A stretch of DNA of 64,000 bases from Rhodopseudomonas palustris (GTDB lineage: Bacteria; Pseudomonadota; Alphaproteobacteria; Rhizobiales; Xanthobacteraceae), in contig NZ_CP140155.1 in the NCBI RefSeq assembly GCF_034479375.1, positions 1,364,001-1,428,000 of the forward strand, read 5' to 3'. The notes under the pieces were generated by a model. That model did no database searches. It was not told where the DNA came from and saw nothing but the letters and a program-made list of their open reading frames with translations. Shown piece after piece: positions 16,531 to 26,554 of this stretch; the stretch's first letter is position 1, and each line of letters begins with the position of its first letter. The translations under genes were made by a program, and so were the position numbers.

Positions 16531-19500
16531 TTACTCCGCCGCCTCGTCCGCCTTCCTCTTCTTCATCGCCGTCAGCCCCTTCTTCTCCAGCACCGGCTTG
16601 AGAAACTTCCCCGTGTAGCTGCGCGGCGCTTTGACGATATCTTCCGGCGGGCCCCAGGCGACGATTTCGCCGCCGCCGTCGCCGCCTTCGGGGCCTAAAT
16701 CGATCACCCAGTCGGCGGTCTTGATGACTTCGAGATTGTGCTCGATCACCACCACCGTATTGCCCTGCGCCACCAGCTCGTGCAGCACTTCGAGCAGCTT
16801 GGCGACGTCGTGAAAATGGAGTCCGGTGGTCGGCTCGTCCAGAATGTAGAGCGTGCGGCCGGTGGCGCGCTTGCTCAGTTCCTTGGCGAGCTTGACGCGC
16901 TGGGCTTCGCCGCCGGAGAGCGTCGTCGCCTGCTGGCCGACATGGATGTAGTCGAGGCCGACGCGGTGCAGCGTCTTGAAGGTCTCGCGGACGCGCGGCA
17001 CCGCCTTGAAGAAGTCGGCGGCTTCCTCGACCGTCATGTCGAGCACGTCGGCGATCGACTTGCCCTTGAACAGCACTTCGAGCGTTTCGCGGTTGTAGCG
17101 CTTGCCCTTGCAGACATCGCAGGTGACATAGACGTCGGGCAGGAAGTGCATCTCGATCTTGATGACGCCGTCGCCCTGGCAGGCCTCGCAGCGGCCACCC
17201 TTGACGTTGAAGCTGAACCGGCCCGGCTCGTAGCCGCGCGCCTTGGACTCGGGCAGGCCGGCGAACCATTCGCGGATCGGCGTGAACGCGCCGGTGTAGG
17301 TCGCGGGATTGCTGCGCGGGGTGCGGCCGATCGGCGACTGGTCGATGTCGATGATCTTGTCGATGTGCTCGAGGCCTTCGATGCGGTCGTGCGGCGCCGG
17401 CGGCTCGCTGGCGTTGTTCAGCTTGCGGGCGATCGCCTTGTAGAAGGTGTCGATCAACAGCGTCGACTTGCCGCCGCCTGAGACGCCGGTGACGCAGGTG
17501 AACAGGCCGAGCGGAATCTCGGCGGTGACGTTCTTGAGATTGTTGCCGCGGGCGTTGACGAGCTTGAGCGTGCGGCGATGGTTGGGCGGCCGGCGCTCCG
17601 GAATCGGCACCGACAATTCGCCGGTGAGATATTTGCCGGTCAGCGATTTCGGATTGGCCATCACCTCGTCGGGCGTGCCCTGCGCCACGATGTGGCCGCC
17701 ATGGACGCCGGCGCCGGGGCCGATATCGAGCACGAAATCGGCCAGCCGAATGGCGTCCTCGTCGTGTTCGACCACGATCACGGTGTTGCCGAGATCGCGG
17801 AGTCGTTTGAGGGTGTCGAGCAGGCGGGCGTTGTCGCGCTGGTGCAGGCCGATCGACGGCTCGTCGAGCACATAGAGCACGCCGGTGAGGCCCGAGCCGA
17901 TCTGCGAGGCCAGCCGGATGCGCTGGCTTTCGCCGCCCGACAGCGTGCCGGCGGCGCGCGCCAGCGTCAGATAGTTCAGGCCGACGTCGAGCAGGAAACT
18001 CAGCCGGTCGCGGATCTCCTTGAGGATGCGGACGGCGATCTCGTTCTGCTGGGTGTTGAGCGCGGCCGGCACCGCCTCGAACCATTCGCCGGCGGCTTTC
18101 ACGGAGAGCTCGGAGATGTCGCCGATGTGCTTGCCGCCGATCTTGACGCACAGCGCCTCGGGCTTCAGCCGATGGCCGTGGCAGGCCTCGCAGGGCACGT
18201 CGGAAAAATACTTGCCGAGCTCTTCGCGCGCCCATTCGCTCTCGGTCTCGCGGAAGCGGCGCTCGATATTGGTGACGACGCCCTCGAACGGTTTCTTGGT
18301 GTCGTAGGAGCGCACCCCGTCCTCGTAGGAGAACTTGATCTCGTCGTCGCCGGAGCCGTGGAGCAGGGCGTTCTGGACCTTTTTGGTGAGGTCCTTCCAT
18401 TTGGTATCGAGCGTGAATTTGTAGAACTTCGCGAGCGCCGTCAGCGTCTGTAGATAGTAGGGCGACGACGACTTCGCCCACGGCGCGATCGCGCCCTTGC
18501 GCAGCGTCAGCTCCTTGTCGGGCACGACGAGGTCGGCGTCGATATGCTGCTCGATGCCGAGCCCGCCGCATTCCGGGCAGGCGCCGTACGGGTTGTTGAA
18601 CGAGAACAGGCGCGGCTCGATCTCCGGAATGGTGAAGCCGGACACCGGGCAGGCGAATTTTTCCGAGAACAGGATGCGCTCTGGACCAGATTTGTCGTGG
18701 ATCTTCGCGACTTTCTTGCCCGCAGCCTCACCCTTCGAGACGGCGCTTTGCGCCTCCTCAGGGTGAGGGGCTCCCTTCTTTGCCTTGCCGCGCTTGGGTT
18801 CGTCCTCATCCTGAGGAGCGCCCGCAGGGCGCGTCTCGAAGGATGGCGACGGCGGCGGCGCATCCGCGAACTCGATCACCGCCAGCCCTTCGGCGAGCTT
18901 CAGCGCGGTTTCAAAACTCTCGGCGAGGCGCTGGCCGATGTCGGGGCGCACCACGATGCGGTCGACCACGACGTCGATGTCGTGCGGGAATTTCTTGTCG
19001 AGCGTCGGCGCCTCGGCCAGCTCGTGGAACGCGCCGTCGATCTTGACGCGCTGAAAACCCTTCTTGAGCCATTCGGCGAGCTCCTTGCGGTACTCGCCCT
19101 TGCGGCCGCGCACCACAGGCGCCAGCAGATACAGCCGCGTGCCCTCGGGCAGCGCCAGCACCCGGTCGACCATCTGCGACACCGTCTGGCTCTCGATCGG
19201 GAGACCTGTAGCGGGCGAATACGGCACGCCGACGCGCGCCCACAGCAGGCGCATGTAGTCGTAGATCTCGGTGACGGTGCCGACCGTGGAGCGCGGGTTC
19301 TTCGAGGTGGTCTTCTGCTCGATCGAGATCGCCGGCGACAACCCGTCGATCTGGTCGACGTCCGGCTTCTGCATCATCTCCAGGAACTGCCGGGCATAGG
19401 CCGACAGCGATTCGACGTAGCGGCGCTGGCCCTCGGCATAGATGGTGTCGAACGCCAGCGAGGATTTGCCGGAGCCGGACAGGCCGGTGAACACCGCCAG

Positions 19501-19635
19501 CTTGTCGCGCGGGATCACGACGTCGACGTTTTTGAGATTGTGCTCGCGGGCGCCGCGAATGGTGATGGCGGTCCGGCTCGAGGCCGCGGACTGCTGTTGG
19601 GGCGGCTGGCGCTTCGCCTTGATCACTTCGTCCAT
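16531..19635 (-). CDS. uvrA: Excinuclease ABC subunit A (UvrA), with in-frame palindromic insert
   Basis: Damage-recognition ATPase of nucleotide excision repair, about 1034 residues from ATG 19635 (family norm about 940-980). The first ABC half starts with [14 protein letters not shown]. Zinc modules are CPVSGF...CPECGG and CEACQGDG...[10 protein letters not shown]. Two LSGGE(S/A)QR signatures, [10 protein letters not shown] and [10 protein letters not shown] complete the paired ATPase sites. The extra length comes largely from an insert at about 18700-18860, where two units of the dispersed palindromic repeat are read in frame. A LexA box lies at 19717-19731. The C-terminus ends in a Lys/Glu tail. 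Confidence 0.95.
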   Translation of the reverse strand: MDEVIKAKRQPPQQQSAASSRTAITIRGAREHNLKNVDVVIPRDKLAVFTGLSGSGKSSLAFDTIYAEGQRRYVESLSAYARQFLEMMQKPDVDQIDGLSPAISIEQKTTSKNPRSTVGTVTEIYDYMRLLWARVGVPYSPATGLPIESQTVSQMVDRVLALPEGTRLYLLAPVVRGRKGEYRKELAEWLKKGFQRVKIDGAFHELAEAPTLDKKFPHDIDVVVDRIVVRPDIGQRLAESFETALKLAEGLAVIEFADAPPPSPSFETRPAGAPQDEDEPKRGKAKKGAPHPEEAQSAVSKGEAAGKKVAKIHDKSGPERILFSEKFACPVSGFTIPEIEPRLFSFNNPYGACPECGGLGIEQHIDADLVVPDKELTLRKGAIAPWAKSSSPYYLQTLTALAKFYKFTLDTKWKDLTKKVQNALLHGSGDDEIKFSYEDGVRSYDTKKPFEGVVTNIERRFRETESEWAREELGKYFSDVPCEACHGHRLKPEALCVKIGGKHIGDISELSVKAAGEWFEAVPAALNTQQNEIAVRILKEIRDRLSFLLDVGLNYLTLARAAGTLSGGESQRIRLASQIGSGLTGVLYVLDEPSIGLHQRDNARLLDTLKRLRDLGNTVIVVEHDEDAIRLADFVLDIGPGAGVHGGHIVAQGTPDEVMANPKSLTGKYLTGELSVPIPERRPPNHRRTLKLVNARGNNLKNVTAEIPLGLFTCVTGVSGGGKSTLLIDTFYKAIARKLNNASEPPAPHDRIEGLEHIDKIIDIDQSPIGRTPRSNPATYTGAFTPIREWFAGLPESKARGYEPGRFSFNVKGGRCEACQGDGVIKIEMHFLPDVYVTCDVCKGKRYNRETLEVLFKGKSIADVLDMTVEEAADFFKAVPRVRETFKTLHRVGLDYIHVGQQATTLSGGEAQRVKLAKELSKRATGRTLYILDEPTTGLHFHDVAKLLEVLHELVAQGNTVVVIEHNLEVIKTADWVIDLGPEGGDGGGEIVAWGPPEDIVKAPRSYTGKFLKPVLEKKGLTAMKKRKADEAAE
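18727..18847. repeat. Two palindromic repeat units inside the uvrA coding sequence
   Basis: 18727-18773 (ACCCTTCGAGACGGCGCTTT ... CTCAGGGTGAGG) and 18805-18847 (CCTCATCCTGAGGAGCGCCC ... CTCGAAGGATGG) match the cores of the intergenic repeats at 11.5 and 12.5 kb. They are translated as [16 protein letters not shown] and [16 protein letters not shown]. The reading frame is intact. Confidence 0.85.
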
Positions 19636-19716
19636 GCAGGGGTCCAGACGCGACGTCGCGCAGGTTGGGGCGCACAGCCGCGATCGTCCGGGCGGGCGCC
19701 AGTTGGGTGGAGCCTG

Positions 19717-19731
19717 GAACATAGGAAGAAC
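19717..19731 (-). promoter_or_regulatory. LexA (SOS) box upstream of uvrA
   Basis: GAAC-ATAGGAA-GAAC matches the alphaproteobacterial SOS box GAAC-N7-GAAC exactly. It is 82 bases upstream of the uvrA start. uvrA is a classical SOS gene. Confidence 0.8.
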
Positions 19732-19892
19732 GGGAAACGATTTCCAGAGCCGCGGCGCGGTCATCAACCGATTGTTGCGGCGCGGCTTCAACGCCGTCCG
19801 GGTGTCGCCGTTCCGGCGATCGACCATCGCGCGCGCCGCATGGCGGCCGGCTTATCCGGCACGCTCTGCACGGCCACCGGGGCCAAAAAGCA

Positions 19893-19920
19893 GAAAGGCC
19901 GGCGCGAGGCCGGCCTTTCG
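19893..19920 (-). terminator. Terminator of the outer-membrane protein gene
   Basis: GAAAGGCCGGC-GCGA-GGCCGGCCTTTC hairpin. Read on the minus strand it is followed closely by TGCTTTTT. It lies 38 bases beyond the stop at 19958. Confidence 0.75.
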
Positions 19921-19957
19921 TATCTCGGATTTCGTCTCCCGTGGGAGAGCGTGAAGC

Positions 19958-20698
19958 TCAGTACTTCGCGACGACCGGGCCGCCCCAGCGATAGTTGATG
20001 CGGGCGGTGACGATGTCGGCGTCCTGCTTGACGCGCTCGACAGCGGTGTTGGTGAAGGTGACGTCCTTCTTGTCGAGGAACAGATGGTTGTATTCGACCG
20101 CGAACGACCAGTTCGGGGTGAAGCCGTATTCCAGACCGGCGCCGACCGCCGCGCCCCAGCGGGTTTCCGAAGCCGTCCCGGTCACGAGACCGTCGGCCCG
20201 CCGGATGAACTCGTACTTGTCGTTGACGACCGCCGCGCCGCCCTTGGCGTAGAGCAGGGCGTTGTTCCAGGCGTAGCCGATCCGGCCGGTGAACAGGCCG
20301 AAGGCCTCGACCTTGCTCTGGTTGTCGAACAGGCCGCCGAGAACCGTGACGTTCGAGCCCTTGAAATCGGCCCAGTTGCCCTGCGCTTCGAGGCCGAACA
20401 CCCAGGTGCCCATCTGCCAGTTGTAGCCGATCTGACCGCCGGCGGTGGCGCCCGACGCATCGTGGCAGCCTTCGCCGACATTCGTCGCAAGCGGCGTCGC
20501 AGTGGTGCCCGCGAAGTCCCAGCACTTGCGGCTGGTGCCCCAGCCGCCGTTGGCGCCGATGTAGAAGCCGGACCAGTCGTACATGGCGACGATCATCGGC
20601 GGAGCCTTGGTGTAAGGACGGGCGGCCAGATCGGCAGCCATCGCCGGCGCCGCACCCAACGCAATCAGAGCCACGCTTCCCAGCAAAAACTTTTTCAT
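19958..20698 (-). CDS. Outer-membrane beta-barrel porin-like protein (Omp25/31 type)
   Basis: About 246 residues from ATG 20698 (MKKFLLGSVALIALGAAPAMA signal peptide). The mature start ADLAARPYTKAPP and YDWSGFYIGANGGWG is the hallmark of the Omp25/Omp31/RopB-like family of rhizobia and relatives. The end, ITARINYRWGGPVVAKY, is the last barrel strand with an aromatic near the C-terminus. It has two Cys (CWDF, GCHD), probably a loop disulfide. Role: abundant structural or adhesive surface barrel, by family. Confidence 0.88.
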   Translation of the reverse strand: MKKFLLGSVALIALGAAPAMAADLAARPYTKAPPMIVAMYDWSGFYIGANGGWGTSRKCWDFAGTTATPLATNVGEGCHDASGATAGGQIGYNWQMGTWVFGLEAQGNWADFKGSNVTVLGGLFDNQSKVEAFGLFTGRIGYAWNNALLYAKGGAAVVNDKYEFIRRADGLVTGTASETRWGAAVGAGLEYGFTPNWSFAVEYNHLFLDKKDVTFTNTAVERVKQDADIVTARINYRWGGPVVAKY

Positions 20699-20991
20699 CG
20701 CAATGTCCCCAGTTGATCCGTCTTTGGGCTGCTTCTGCGTTGTCCCCACCGCAGAGGCCGACGGCGCGAGCGCCTAATGTTCACTTCAGGAACTATACGC
20801 CGCTCTTCGGAAAAAGCAGTCTCCGAAAAGCAACACTCGCCGACGAAGAGGATCCGGAACGTCATGAATCTTCACGAACAATTCGGCTTTGGCCCGCACC
20901 TAACTACCAGTGTTCGCCGCTGGGCCACGGCGGGGCCAGAGCGGCCGACGCAAAATCCCGCTGACTCACGTGCTGAAATTGCTTTTTCGGC

Positions 20992-21006
20992 GAACAAAAA
21001 TAGAAC
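20992..21006 (+). promoter_or_regulatory. LexA (SOS) box upstream of ssb
   Basis: GAAC-AAAAATA-GAAC is a perfect alphaproteobacterial SOS box, 171 bases upstream of the ssb start. The rest of the 20699-21177 intergenic stretch shows no gene. Confidence 0.75.
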
Positions 21007-21177
21007 ATAATCGCGCGTTCCCGGTGGATAACGGGGGCGAGCGCGGTGTTTACTGCCGCCAGAGGATGGGCGGCGCGCGGCGGACAGCGTAAGCGCTAGG
21101 GCGACAGCGGGGCGTCGGGCGCGTGGCGTAGGGCCGGGCCTTGCGCGGTGTTTGGTTTCGATTCGAAGGAGACGGCG

Positions 21178-21672
21178 ATGGCGGGAAGCGTGAACAAGGT
21201 GATCCTGGTCGGGAATCTCGGCGCTGATCCGGAGATCAAGCGGACGCAGGACGGGCGGCCGATCGCCAATCTGCGGATCGCGACGTCGGAAAGCTGGCGC
21301 GACCGCGCCACCGGCGAGCGCAAGGAAAAGACCGAATGGCACCGCGTGGTGATCTTCAGCGAGGGGCTGTGCAAGATCGCCGAACAGTACCTCAAGAAGG
21401 GCTCGAAGATTTACCTCGAAGGCCAACTGCAGACACGCAAATGGACCGATCAGAGCGGCGCCGAGCGCTACTCGACCGAGGTCGTGCTGCAGAACTTCAA
21501 CTCGGTTCTGACGATGCTCGACGGCCGCGCCGGCGGCAGCGGCGGCGGCTATGGAGCCGATGATTCGTCGGGCGGTGATTTCGGCTCGAGCGGCCCGAGC
21601 AGCGCGCCACGCCGGCCGGTGGCGGCGAGCGGTGGCCGCGGCAGCGACATGGACGACGATATTCCGTTCTGA
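21178..21672 (+). CDS. ssb: Single-stranded DNA-binding protein
   Basis: 164 residues from ATG 21178, preceded by AAGGAG. The OB-fold N-terminus ([19 protein letters not shown], then [10 protein letters not shown] and EWHRVVIF) is followed by a Gly/Ser-rich flexible linker. The acidic tip is DMDDDIPF, the conserved peptide that docks repair and replication partners. Length is normal. The SOS box at 20992 places it in the DNA-damage response with the divergent uvrA region. Confidence 0.97.
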   Translation: MAGSVNKVILVGNLGADPEIKRTQDGRPIANLRIATSESWRDRATGERKEKTEWHRVVIFSEGLCKIAEQYLKKGSKIYLEGQLQTRKWTDQSGAERYSTEVVLQNFNSVLTMLDGRAGGSGGGYGADDSSGGDFGSSGPSSAPRRPVAASGGRGSDMDDDIPF

Positions 21673-21744
21673 GTTTTTCGGCGGGTGGGGACCTGCGCGG
21701 CCGCCTGGGCAACCGGGCGGCCGTCGCCGTTTCAGGAAGGCGGG

Positions 21745-22110
21745 TCAGTCGGTGACCAGCGCGTACCCAAGCAACAACTGGCTCGCCGCAAACAGTGCGC
21801 CGAAGATCCGCTGGTTGTGACGCGCCAGCCAGCGCGGCAGCCAGATGTCGAAATTGTCGGCGCGGTCGTCGGTGTAGCGCGCCGCGACCGTGGTCAGCGG
21901 ACAGCGCATCCCGTTCAGCACCAGCACCACCACCTCGCCCCAGACGAACAGGCTCATCCACAGCGCGGCGGTGAGCTGGCCGAGCAGGGTGGCGATCGGG
22001 ATCGCCACGATCGAACTGGCGAAGAACGCCCAGATCGCGGTATGCGCCGCGCGCACCGCGGTCAGGGCCCGGGCGCGGCTGTCGGCCGTGCCGGTGTCCG
22101 GCGTCGTCAT
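21745..22110 (-). CDS. Small membrane protein, unknown
   Basis: 121 residues with about three hydrophobic segments (AFFASSIVAIPIATLLG, LWMSLFVWGEVVVLVLNG, IFGALFAASQLLLGYALV). A conserved-looking cytoplasmic loop, MRCPLTTVAARYTDDRADNF, lies between helices 2 and 3. No family was assigned with certainty; the CPLT loop recalls DUF2784-like membrane proteins. Its ATG overlaps the stop of the CBS-domain gene (ATGA), so the two are translationally coupled. Confidence 0.7.
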   Translation of the reverse strand: MTTPDTGTADSRARALTAVRAAHTAIWAFFASSIVAIPIATLLGQLTAALWMSLFVWGEVVVLVLNGMRCPLTTVAARYTDDRADNFDIWLPRWLARHNQRIFGALFAASQLLLGYALVTD

Positions 22111-23402
22111 GCCGCCGCCCCGACGTCGGCGCTCCGCGTCGCCATGATCTTGTCGATCCGCCGGCCGTCGAGATCGAGAATCTCGATCTGCCAGCCCTGA
22201 TAGTCGAACCGGTCGCCGACCACGGGCAGCGCGCCGAAATGCTGCAGGATCAGCCCTGCGACGGTGTGATAATCGCGGTGTTCCGGGATCGGCACCGGCA
22301 ACAGATCGCCGAATTCATCGACCGGCATCCAGCCCGCGATCAGATAGGAGCCGTCCTCGCGGCGCACCGCGGCCGGCTCCGCAGGACCGGCCTCCGATCC
22401 GAACGCGCCGACGATCGATTCGAGAATGTCGGCGGTCGTGACCACGCCCTCGAAGGCGCCGAACTCGTCATAAACCAGCGCCATATGCACCGACGATTTC
22501 CGCAGCGTGGCGAGCACGTCGCGGGCGTCGGCGGAGGACGGGATCACCGGAGCGTCGCGTACCAGCGCGCGCAAATCCGGCTTGTCGCCGCGCAGATAGA
22601 CTTCGAGCATGTCCTTGGCCTGGATGATCCCGATCGGATCGTCGCGTTCGCCATCGGTCACCGGCAGGCGGGAGTGCGGCGTGTTGAGAAAAGCTTCCCG
22701 GATCGCCTCGGGCGGATCGGCGAGGTCGACCGAATCGACCTCCGGCCGCGGCGTCATCACCGCGCCGACCGGCCGGTCGCCGAGCCGCATCACGCCGGCG
22801 ATCATCTCGCGCTCGCCGGGCTCGAGCACGCCGGCGGTCTCCGCTTCCAGCACCAGGTTGTGGATCTCTTCCTCGGAAATCTTCTCTTCGGCGGCGCCGC
22901 CCTGGCCGAGTAGTTTCAGGATCGCCTTGCCGGACAGATCGAGGATGAACACCACCGGCCGGGACACGCTGGCGATCACGCTCATCGCCGGGGCGACCTT
23001 GGCCGCGACCGCTTCCGGATCGCGTAGCGCGACCTGCTTGGGCACCAGTTCGCCGACGATCAATGTGCCATAGGTGATCAGCGTTACCACCAGGCCGAAG
23101 CCGATGATGTCGGGAAACGGCACGGCGAGTTCGGCCAGCGTCTCGCTCAGGCGCTGACCGAGCGTCGCGCCTGAGAACGCACCCGACAACACGCCGACCA
23201 AAGTGATGCCGATCTGGACCGTCGACAGGAATTTGCCGGGATCGTCGGCCAGCACCATCGCCTGCCGGGCACCGCGGACGTTTTTCTGAGCCATGAGCGC
23301 CAGCCGGGCCGGTCGCGACGACACGATCGCCAGCTCAGACATCGACAGCAAACCGTTGGCGACGATCAGTCCGACAACGATTGCCAATTCTACCGATAAC
23401 AT
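22107..23402 (-). CDS. CNNM/CBS-domain membrane protein (hemolysin C / CorC family)
   Basis: 431 residues. The N-terminal DUF21 region has about four membrane segments (LLSMSELAIVSSR, FLSTVQIGITLVGVL). A CBS pair (about 200-330, starting GAVMTPRPEVDSV) and a C-terminal CorC_HlyC domain (about 345-425) follow. Relatives affect Mg2+/Co2+ efflux or resistance; the name hemolysin is historical. It forms a two-gene unit with the small membrane protein downstream. Confidence 0.9.
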   Translation of the reverse strand: MLSVELAIVVGLIVANGLLSMSELAIVSSRPARLALMAQKNVRGARQAMVLADDPGKFLSTVQIGITLVGVLSGAFSGATLGQRLSETLAELAVPFPDIIGFGLVVTLITYGTLIVGELVPKQVALRDPEAVAAKVAPAMSVIASVSRPVVFILDLSGKAILKLLGQGGAAEEKISEEEIHNLVLEAETAGVLEPGEREMIAGVMRLGDRPVGAVMTPRPEVDSVDLADPPEAIREAFLNTPHSRLPVTDGERDDPIGIIQAKDMLEVYLRGDKPDLRALVRDAPVIPSSADARDVLATLRKSSVHMALVYDEFGAFEGVVTTADILESIVGAFGSEAGPAEPAAVRREDGSYLIAGWMPVDEFGDLLPVPIPEHRDYHTVAGLILQHFGALPVVGDRFDYQGWQIEILDLDGRRIDKIMATRSADVGAAA

Positions 23403-23507
23403 GGCGCCAGCGCCGCCCCCTCTGCTGTTTACACTAGCGCAACAGATAGGATGCCGGTGCCCTCAAAGGAACCGGGGGGCGGGTTTATCTTTGGGGTTTC
23501 GGCGGGC

Positions 23508-24332
23508 TCAGCGACCCGTCTCGGCGCGCTTGGCCTCGTCCCACAGCGCGTCCATCTCGGCGAGGCTGGCGCTGTCCGGCGTCCGGCCGCGCGCCGCCAG
23601 CGCCTGCTCGATGTGGCCGAAGCGGCGCTCGAATTTTGCATTGGTGCCGCGCAGCGCCATTTCCGGATCGGCGCCGGTGTGGCGGGCGAGATTGACCAGC
23701 GCGAACATCAGGTCGCCGGTCTCCTCCGCGATGTCGGCCTTGTCGCCGCGATCGAGCGCGTCCTCGATCTCGTCGGCTTCCTCGCGGATCTTTTTCAGCA
23801 CCTCGCGCGGGTCGTTCCAGTCGAAGCCGACCCGGGCGGCCTTGCGCTGAAGTTCCATCGCCCGCGACAGCGCCGGCTGTCCGGGCTTGACGCCGGCGAG
23901 CACGGATGCCGGCGGCGCTTCGGTCTCGCCGCGGCGGGCGGCGCGCTCGGCCTTCTCCTCGGCCTTGATCCGGTCCCAGACGCCCTCGACATGCGACGGC
24001 GCGATGTTGCCCTGCGCGTCGGCGAACACGTGCGGATGGCGGCGGATCATCTTGGCTGTCACCGCCGCGACCACGTCGCCGAACGCGAAGGCGCCGCGCT
24101 CCTCGGCGATCCGGGCATGAAACACCACCTGCAGCAGCAGGTCGCCGAGTTCGTCGCGCAGATCGTCGAGGTCGTTGCGGGCGATCGCTTCGGCCACCTC
24201 GAAGGCTTCCTCGATGGTGTAGGGCGCGATCGACGCGAAATCCTGTTCCAGATCCCACGGGCAGCCGGTGTCCGGCGTGCGGAGCTGCGCCATGATCTCG
24301 ATCAGGCGGGAAATGTCGCGGGAAGGGGTCAT
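23508..24332 (-). CDS. mazG: Nucleoside triphosphate pyrophosphohydrolase MazG
   Basis: 274 residues, the usual size of two-domain MazG. The N-terminal domain has CPWDLEQDFASI and EEAFEVAEAI...LRDELGDLLLQVVFHA, containing the metal-binding ExxE...ExxD residues. A second MazG-like half follows (EEADEIEDALDRGDKADIAEETGDLMFALVNLAR). It hydrolyses NTPs and dNTPs to the monophosphate and lowers (p)ppGpp signalling or clears aberrant nucleotides. Single gene, divergent from queC. Confidence 0.95.
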   Translation of the reverse strand: MTPSRDISRLIEIMAQLRTPDTGCPWDLEQDFASIAPYTIEEAFEVAEAIARNDLDDLRDELGDLLLQVVFHARIAEERGAFAFGDVVAAVTAKMIRRHPHVFADAQGNIAPSHVEGVWDRIKAEEKAERAARRGETEAPPASVLAGVKPGQPALSRAMELQRKAARVGFDWNDPREVLKKIREEADEIEDALDRGDKADIAEETGDLMFALVNLARHTGADPEMALRGTNAKFERRFGHIEQALAARGRTPDSASLAEMDALWDEAKRAETGR

Positions 24333-24444
24333 GAAGCTGGTCCGGACAGGAGGAGGGTCGGCTTCCTATGCCGCAACCGGGCCGTCCGTCCCAGCGAAAT
24401 TGCTTTGATTGGCGCGAGCCGCGCGCGGTGCTAGAGCGACGCGC

Positions 24445-25161
24445 ATGATCGAACCACGTTCCGACCAGACCGCGCTGGTGCTGTTCTCCGGCGGGCAGGA
24501 TTCCGCCACCTGCCTGGCCTGGGCGCTGTCGCGCTTTGCGCGGGTCGAGATGATCGGCTTCGATTACGGTCAGCGCCACGCCGTCGAACTCGACTGCCGG
24601 GCGAAGCTGCTCGACGGGTTTCGTGCGATCGATCCGGACTGGGCCGCGAGGCTCGGCGACAGCCATACGCTGGCGATCCCGACGCTGAGCGCGATCTCCG
24701 ACACCGCGCTGACGCGGGACGTCGAAATCGCGATGGGCGCCGACGGGCTTCCCAACACTTTCGTACCCGGTCGCAACCTGATCTTCCTGACGTTTGCGGC
24801 CGCGCTCGCCTATCGCCGCGGCATCGCCGACATCGTCGGCGGGATGTGCGAGACCGATTACTCCGGCTATCCGGATTGCCGCAACGACACTATCAAGGCG
24901 CTGCAAGGCGCGATCAGCCTCGGCATGGCGCGCGACTTCGAACTGCATACGCCGCTGATGTGGCGCGACAAGGCCGCGACCTGGCAGCTCGCGCATGATC
25001 TCGGCGGCAGCGCGCTGGTCGATCTGATCCGCGAACATTCGCACACCTGCTACCTCGGCGAACGCGGCGCGCGGCACGACTGGGGCTATGGCTGCGGCGA
25101 GTGCCCGGCCTGCGCGCTGCGCGCCAAGGGATGGCGGGAATATCGGGCGACGACGACGTAG
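24445..25161 (+). CDS. queC: 7-cyano-7-deazaguanine synthase (QueC)
   Basis: ATP-dependent enzyme of queuosine precursor (preQ0) synthesis, 238 residues from ATG 24445. The PP-loop [16 protein letters not shown] is at the N-terminus. [18 protein letters not shown] and [19 protein letters not shown] are family signatures. The C-terminal Cys cluster [15 protein letters not shown], with an earlier Cys, binds zinc. No other queuosine genes are in the window. Confidence 0.95.
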   Translation: MIEPRSDQTALVLFSGGQDSATCLAWALSRFARVEMIGFDYGQRHAVELDCRAKLLDGFRAIDPDWAARLGDSHTLAIPTLSAISDTALTRDVEIAMGADGLPNTFVPGRNLIFLTFAAALAYRRGIADIVGGMCETDYSGYPDCRNDTIKALQGAISLGMARDFELHTPLMWRDKAATWQLAHDLGGSALVDLIREHSHTCYLGERGARHDWGYGCGECPACALRAKGWREYRATTT

Positions 25162-25255
25162 CTCGCGCAAAAGTCATCGCCATCACACCTGCGTTTGATG
25201 GACTCCGGCGCGCCGATCGCGATGATCGCGGCAACATCGGCAAGCCGAGGATCAC

Positions 25256-26554
25256 GTGCCGCCAGCTCGATCGCAACCGTGTGCTGAAATCCGTCTCGCC
25301 GCTTTGGCGCTGGCACTGCTGTGGCTGCCGATCGCGCCCGCCGCTGCGGCCGATTGCGCGAGCGATGCATCATCTCCGCCCGGCGGCCGCTTCGCCGCGG
25401 TCACCACCTTTTTCGACAACGAGGTCGCCACCGGCAGGCTGCCCGGAGCCGTGGTACTGATCGCACAGCGCGGCAAGCCGACCTATCTGCAGTGCTTCGG
25501 CGTGCGCGACGTGACGCGGCGCGCTCCGATGACGCCGGATACGATCTTCGCGCTGCGCTCGATGACCAAGCCGATCACCAGCGTCGCGGCGATGATGCTG
25601 ATCGACGAAGGCAGGCTGTCGCTGGCCGATCCGGTGTCGAAGTACATTCCGGCCTTCGCCGAGGTCCAGGTCGGCATCGAATCCGTCGGGCCCAATGGCG
25701 AGCCGGTGCTGAAGCGCGTCGCCCCGGACCGGCCGGTGACGATCGAGGATCTGCTGCGGCACACGTCGGGCATCACCTACGAATATATCGGCGGCGAGTT
25801 GATTCAGCAGGCCTATCGCGACGCCGATATCTTCGCCGGCGCGTTCGACAATGCCGTATTCGCCGAGCGGATCGCCCGACTGCCGCTGGCGCGCCAGCCC
25901 GGCACGCTGTGGCGCTACGGCCATTCCACCGACGTGCTCGGGCGCGTCATCGAGGTCGTGACGGGCGACACGCTGTATCGCTTCGAGAAGCAGCGGATCT
26001 TCGATCCGCTCGGCATGACCGACACCAAATACGTCGCGGACAGCGACGACGAGCGGGCGCTGATGGCCGAGCCGCTGCCGGACGATACGGTGCTGGTCGA
26101 CTCCGAGCGCCAACGCCGCGCCCATCCGGAGTGGCAATCCGGCGGCGGTGGCCTGGTCTCGACCATTACCGACTATGCGCGCTTCGCCCGGATGATCCTG
26201 GGTGGCGGCGAACTCGACGGGCGGCGCTATCTCAGCCCGGCGGCGTTCAAGGCGATGACCACCGACCAGATCGGCCCGGGCTCGGGGGTCGAAAGGGACT
26301 ACTTCTATTTCCCCGGCGACGGCTTCGGTTACGGCTACGGTCTCGCGGTCCGCATCGAGCCGGGCGAGGCGAAGCCGCCGCCGCCGGGCTCGATCGGCGA
26401 ATTGAAATGGGACGGCGGCAGCGGCACCTATTTCGGCGTCGATCCGAAACTCGGCGTGATCACCATCCTGATGCAGCAGACCGAGCGCGAACGGGGACGC
26501 GACGTGCCGGCATTCAAGAAGCTGGTCTACGACGCCTTGGCGGCGAGCGACTGA
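25256..26554 (+). CDS. Serine hydrolase, beta-lactamase/penicillin-binding-like family
   Basis: 432 residues from a GTG start at 25256. The hydrophobic leader LAALALALLWLPIAPAAAA is a signal peptide. The catalytic SxxK motif is SMTK within FALRSMTKPITSVAAMMLI. A Tyr-containing second motif, WRYGHSTDVLG, is in the expected place, and a late WDGGSGTYFGVDP replaces the KTG box. This pattern belongs to class-C-like esterases and beta-lactamase-related proteins; true lactamase activity should not be assumed. The 3' end overlaps the next, convergent gene by 28 bases. Confidence 0.85.
   Translation: MPPARSQPCAEIRLAALALALLWLPIAPAAAADCASDASSPPGGRFAAVTTFFDNEVATGRLPGAVVLIAQRGKPTYLQCFGVRDVTRRAPMTPDTIFALRSMTKPITSVAAMMLIDEGRLSLADPVSKYIPAFAEVQVGIESVGPNGEPVLKRVAPDRPVTIEDLLRHTSGITYEYIGGELIQQAYRDADIFAGAFDNAVFAERIARLPLARQPGTLWRYGHSTDVLGRVIEVVTGDTLYRFEKQRIFDPLGMTDTKYVADSDDERALMAEPLPDDTVLVDSERQRRAHPEWQSGGGGLVSTITDYARFARMILGGGELDGRRYLSPAAFKAMTTDQIGPGSGVERDYFYFPGDGFGYGYGLAVRIEPGEAKPPPPGSIGELKWDGGSGTYFGVDPKLGVITILMQQTERERGRDVPAFKKLVYDALAASD

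Noticed and set aside
16316..18571. Long Arg-rich minus-strand frame overlapping uvrA
   Set aside because: A frame-shifted shadow of uvrA.
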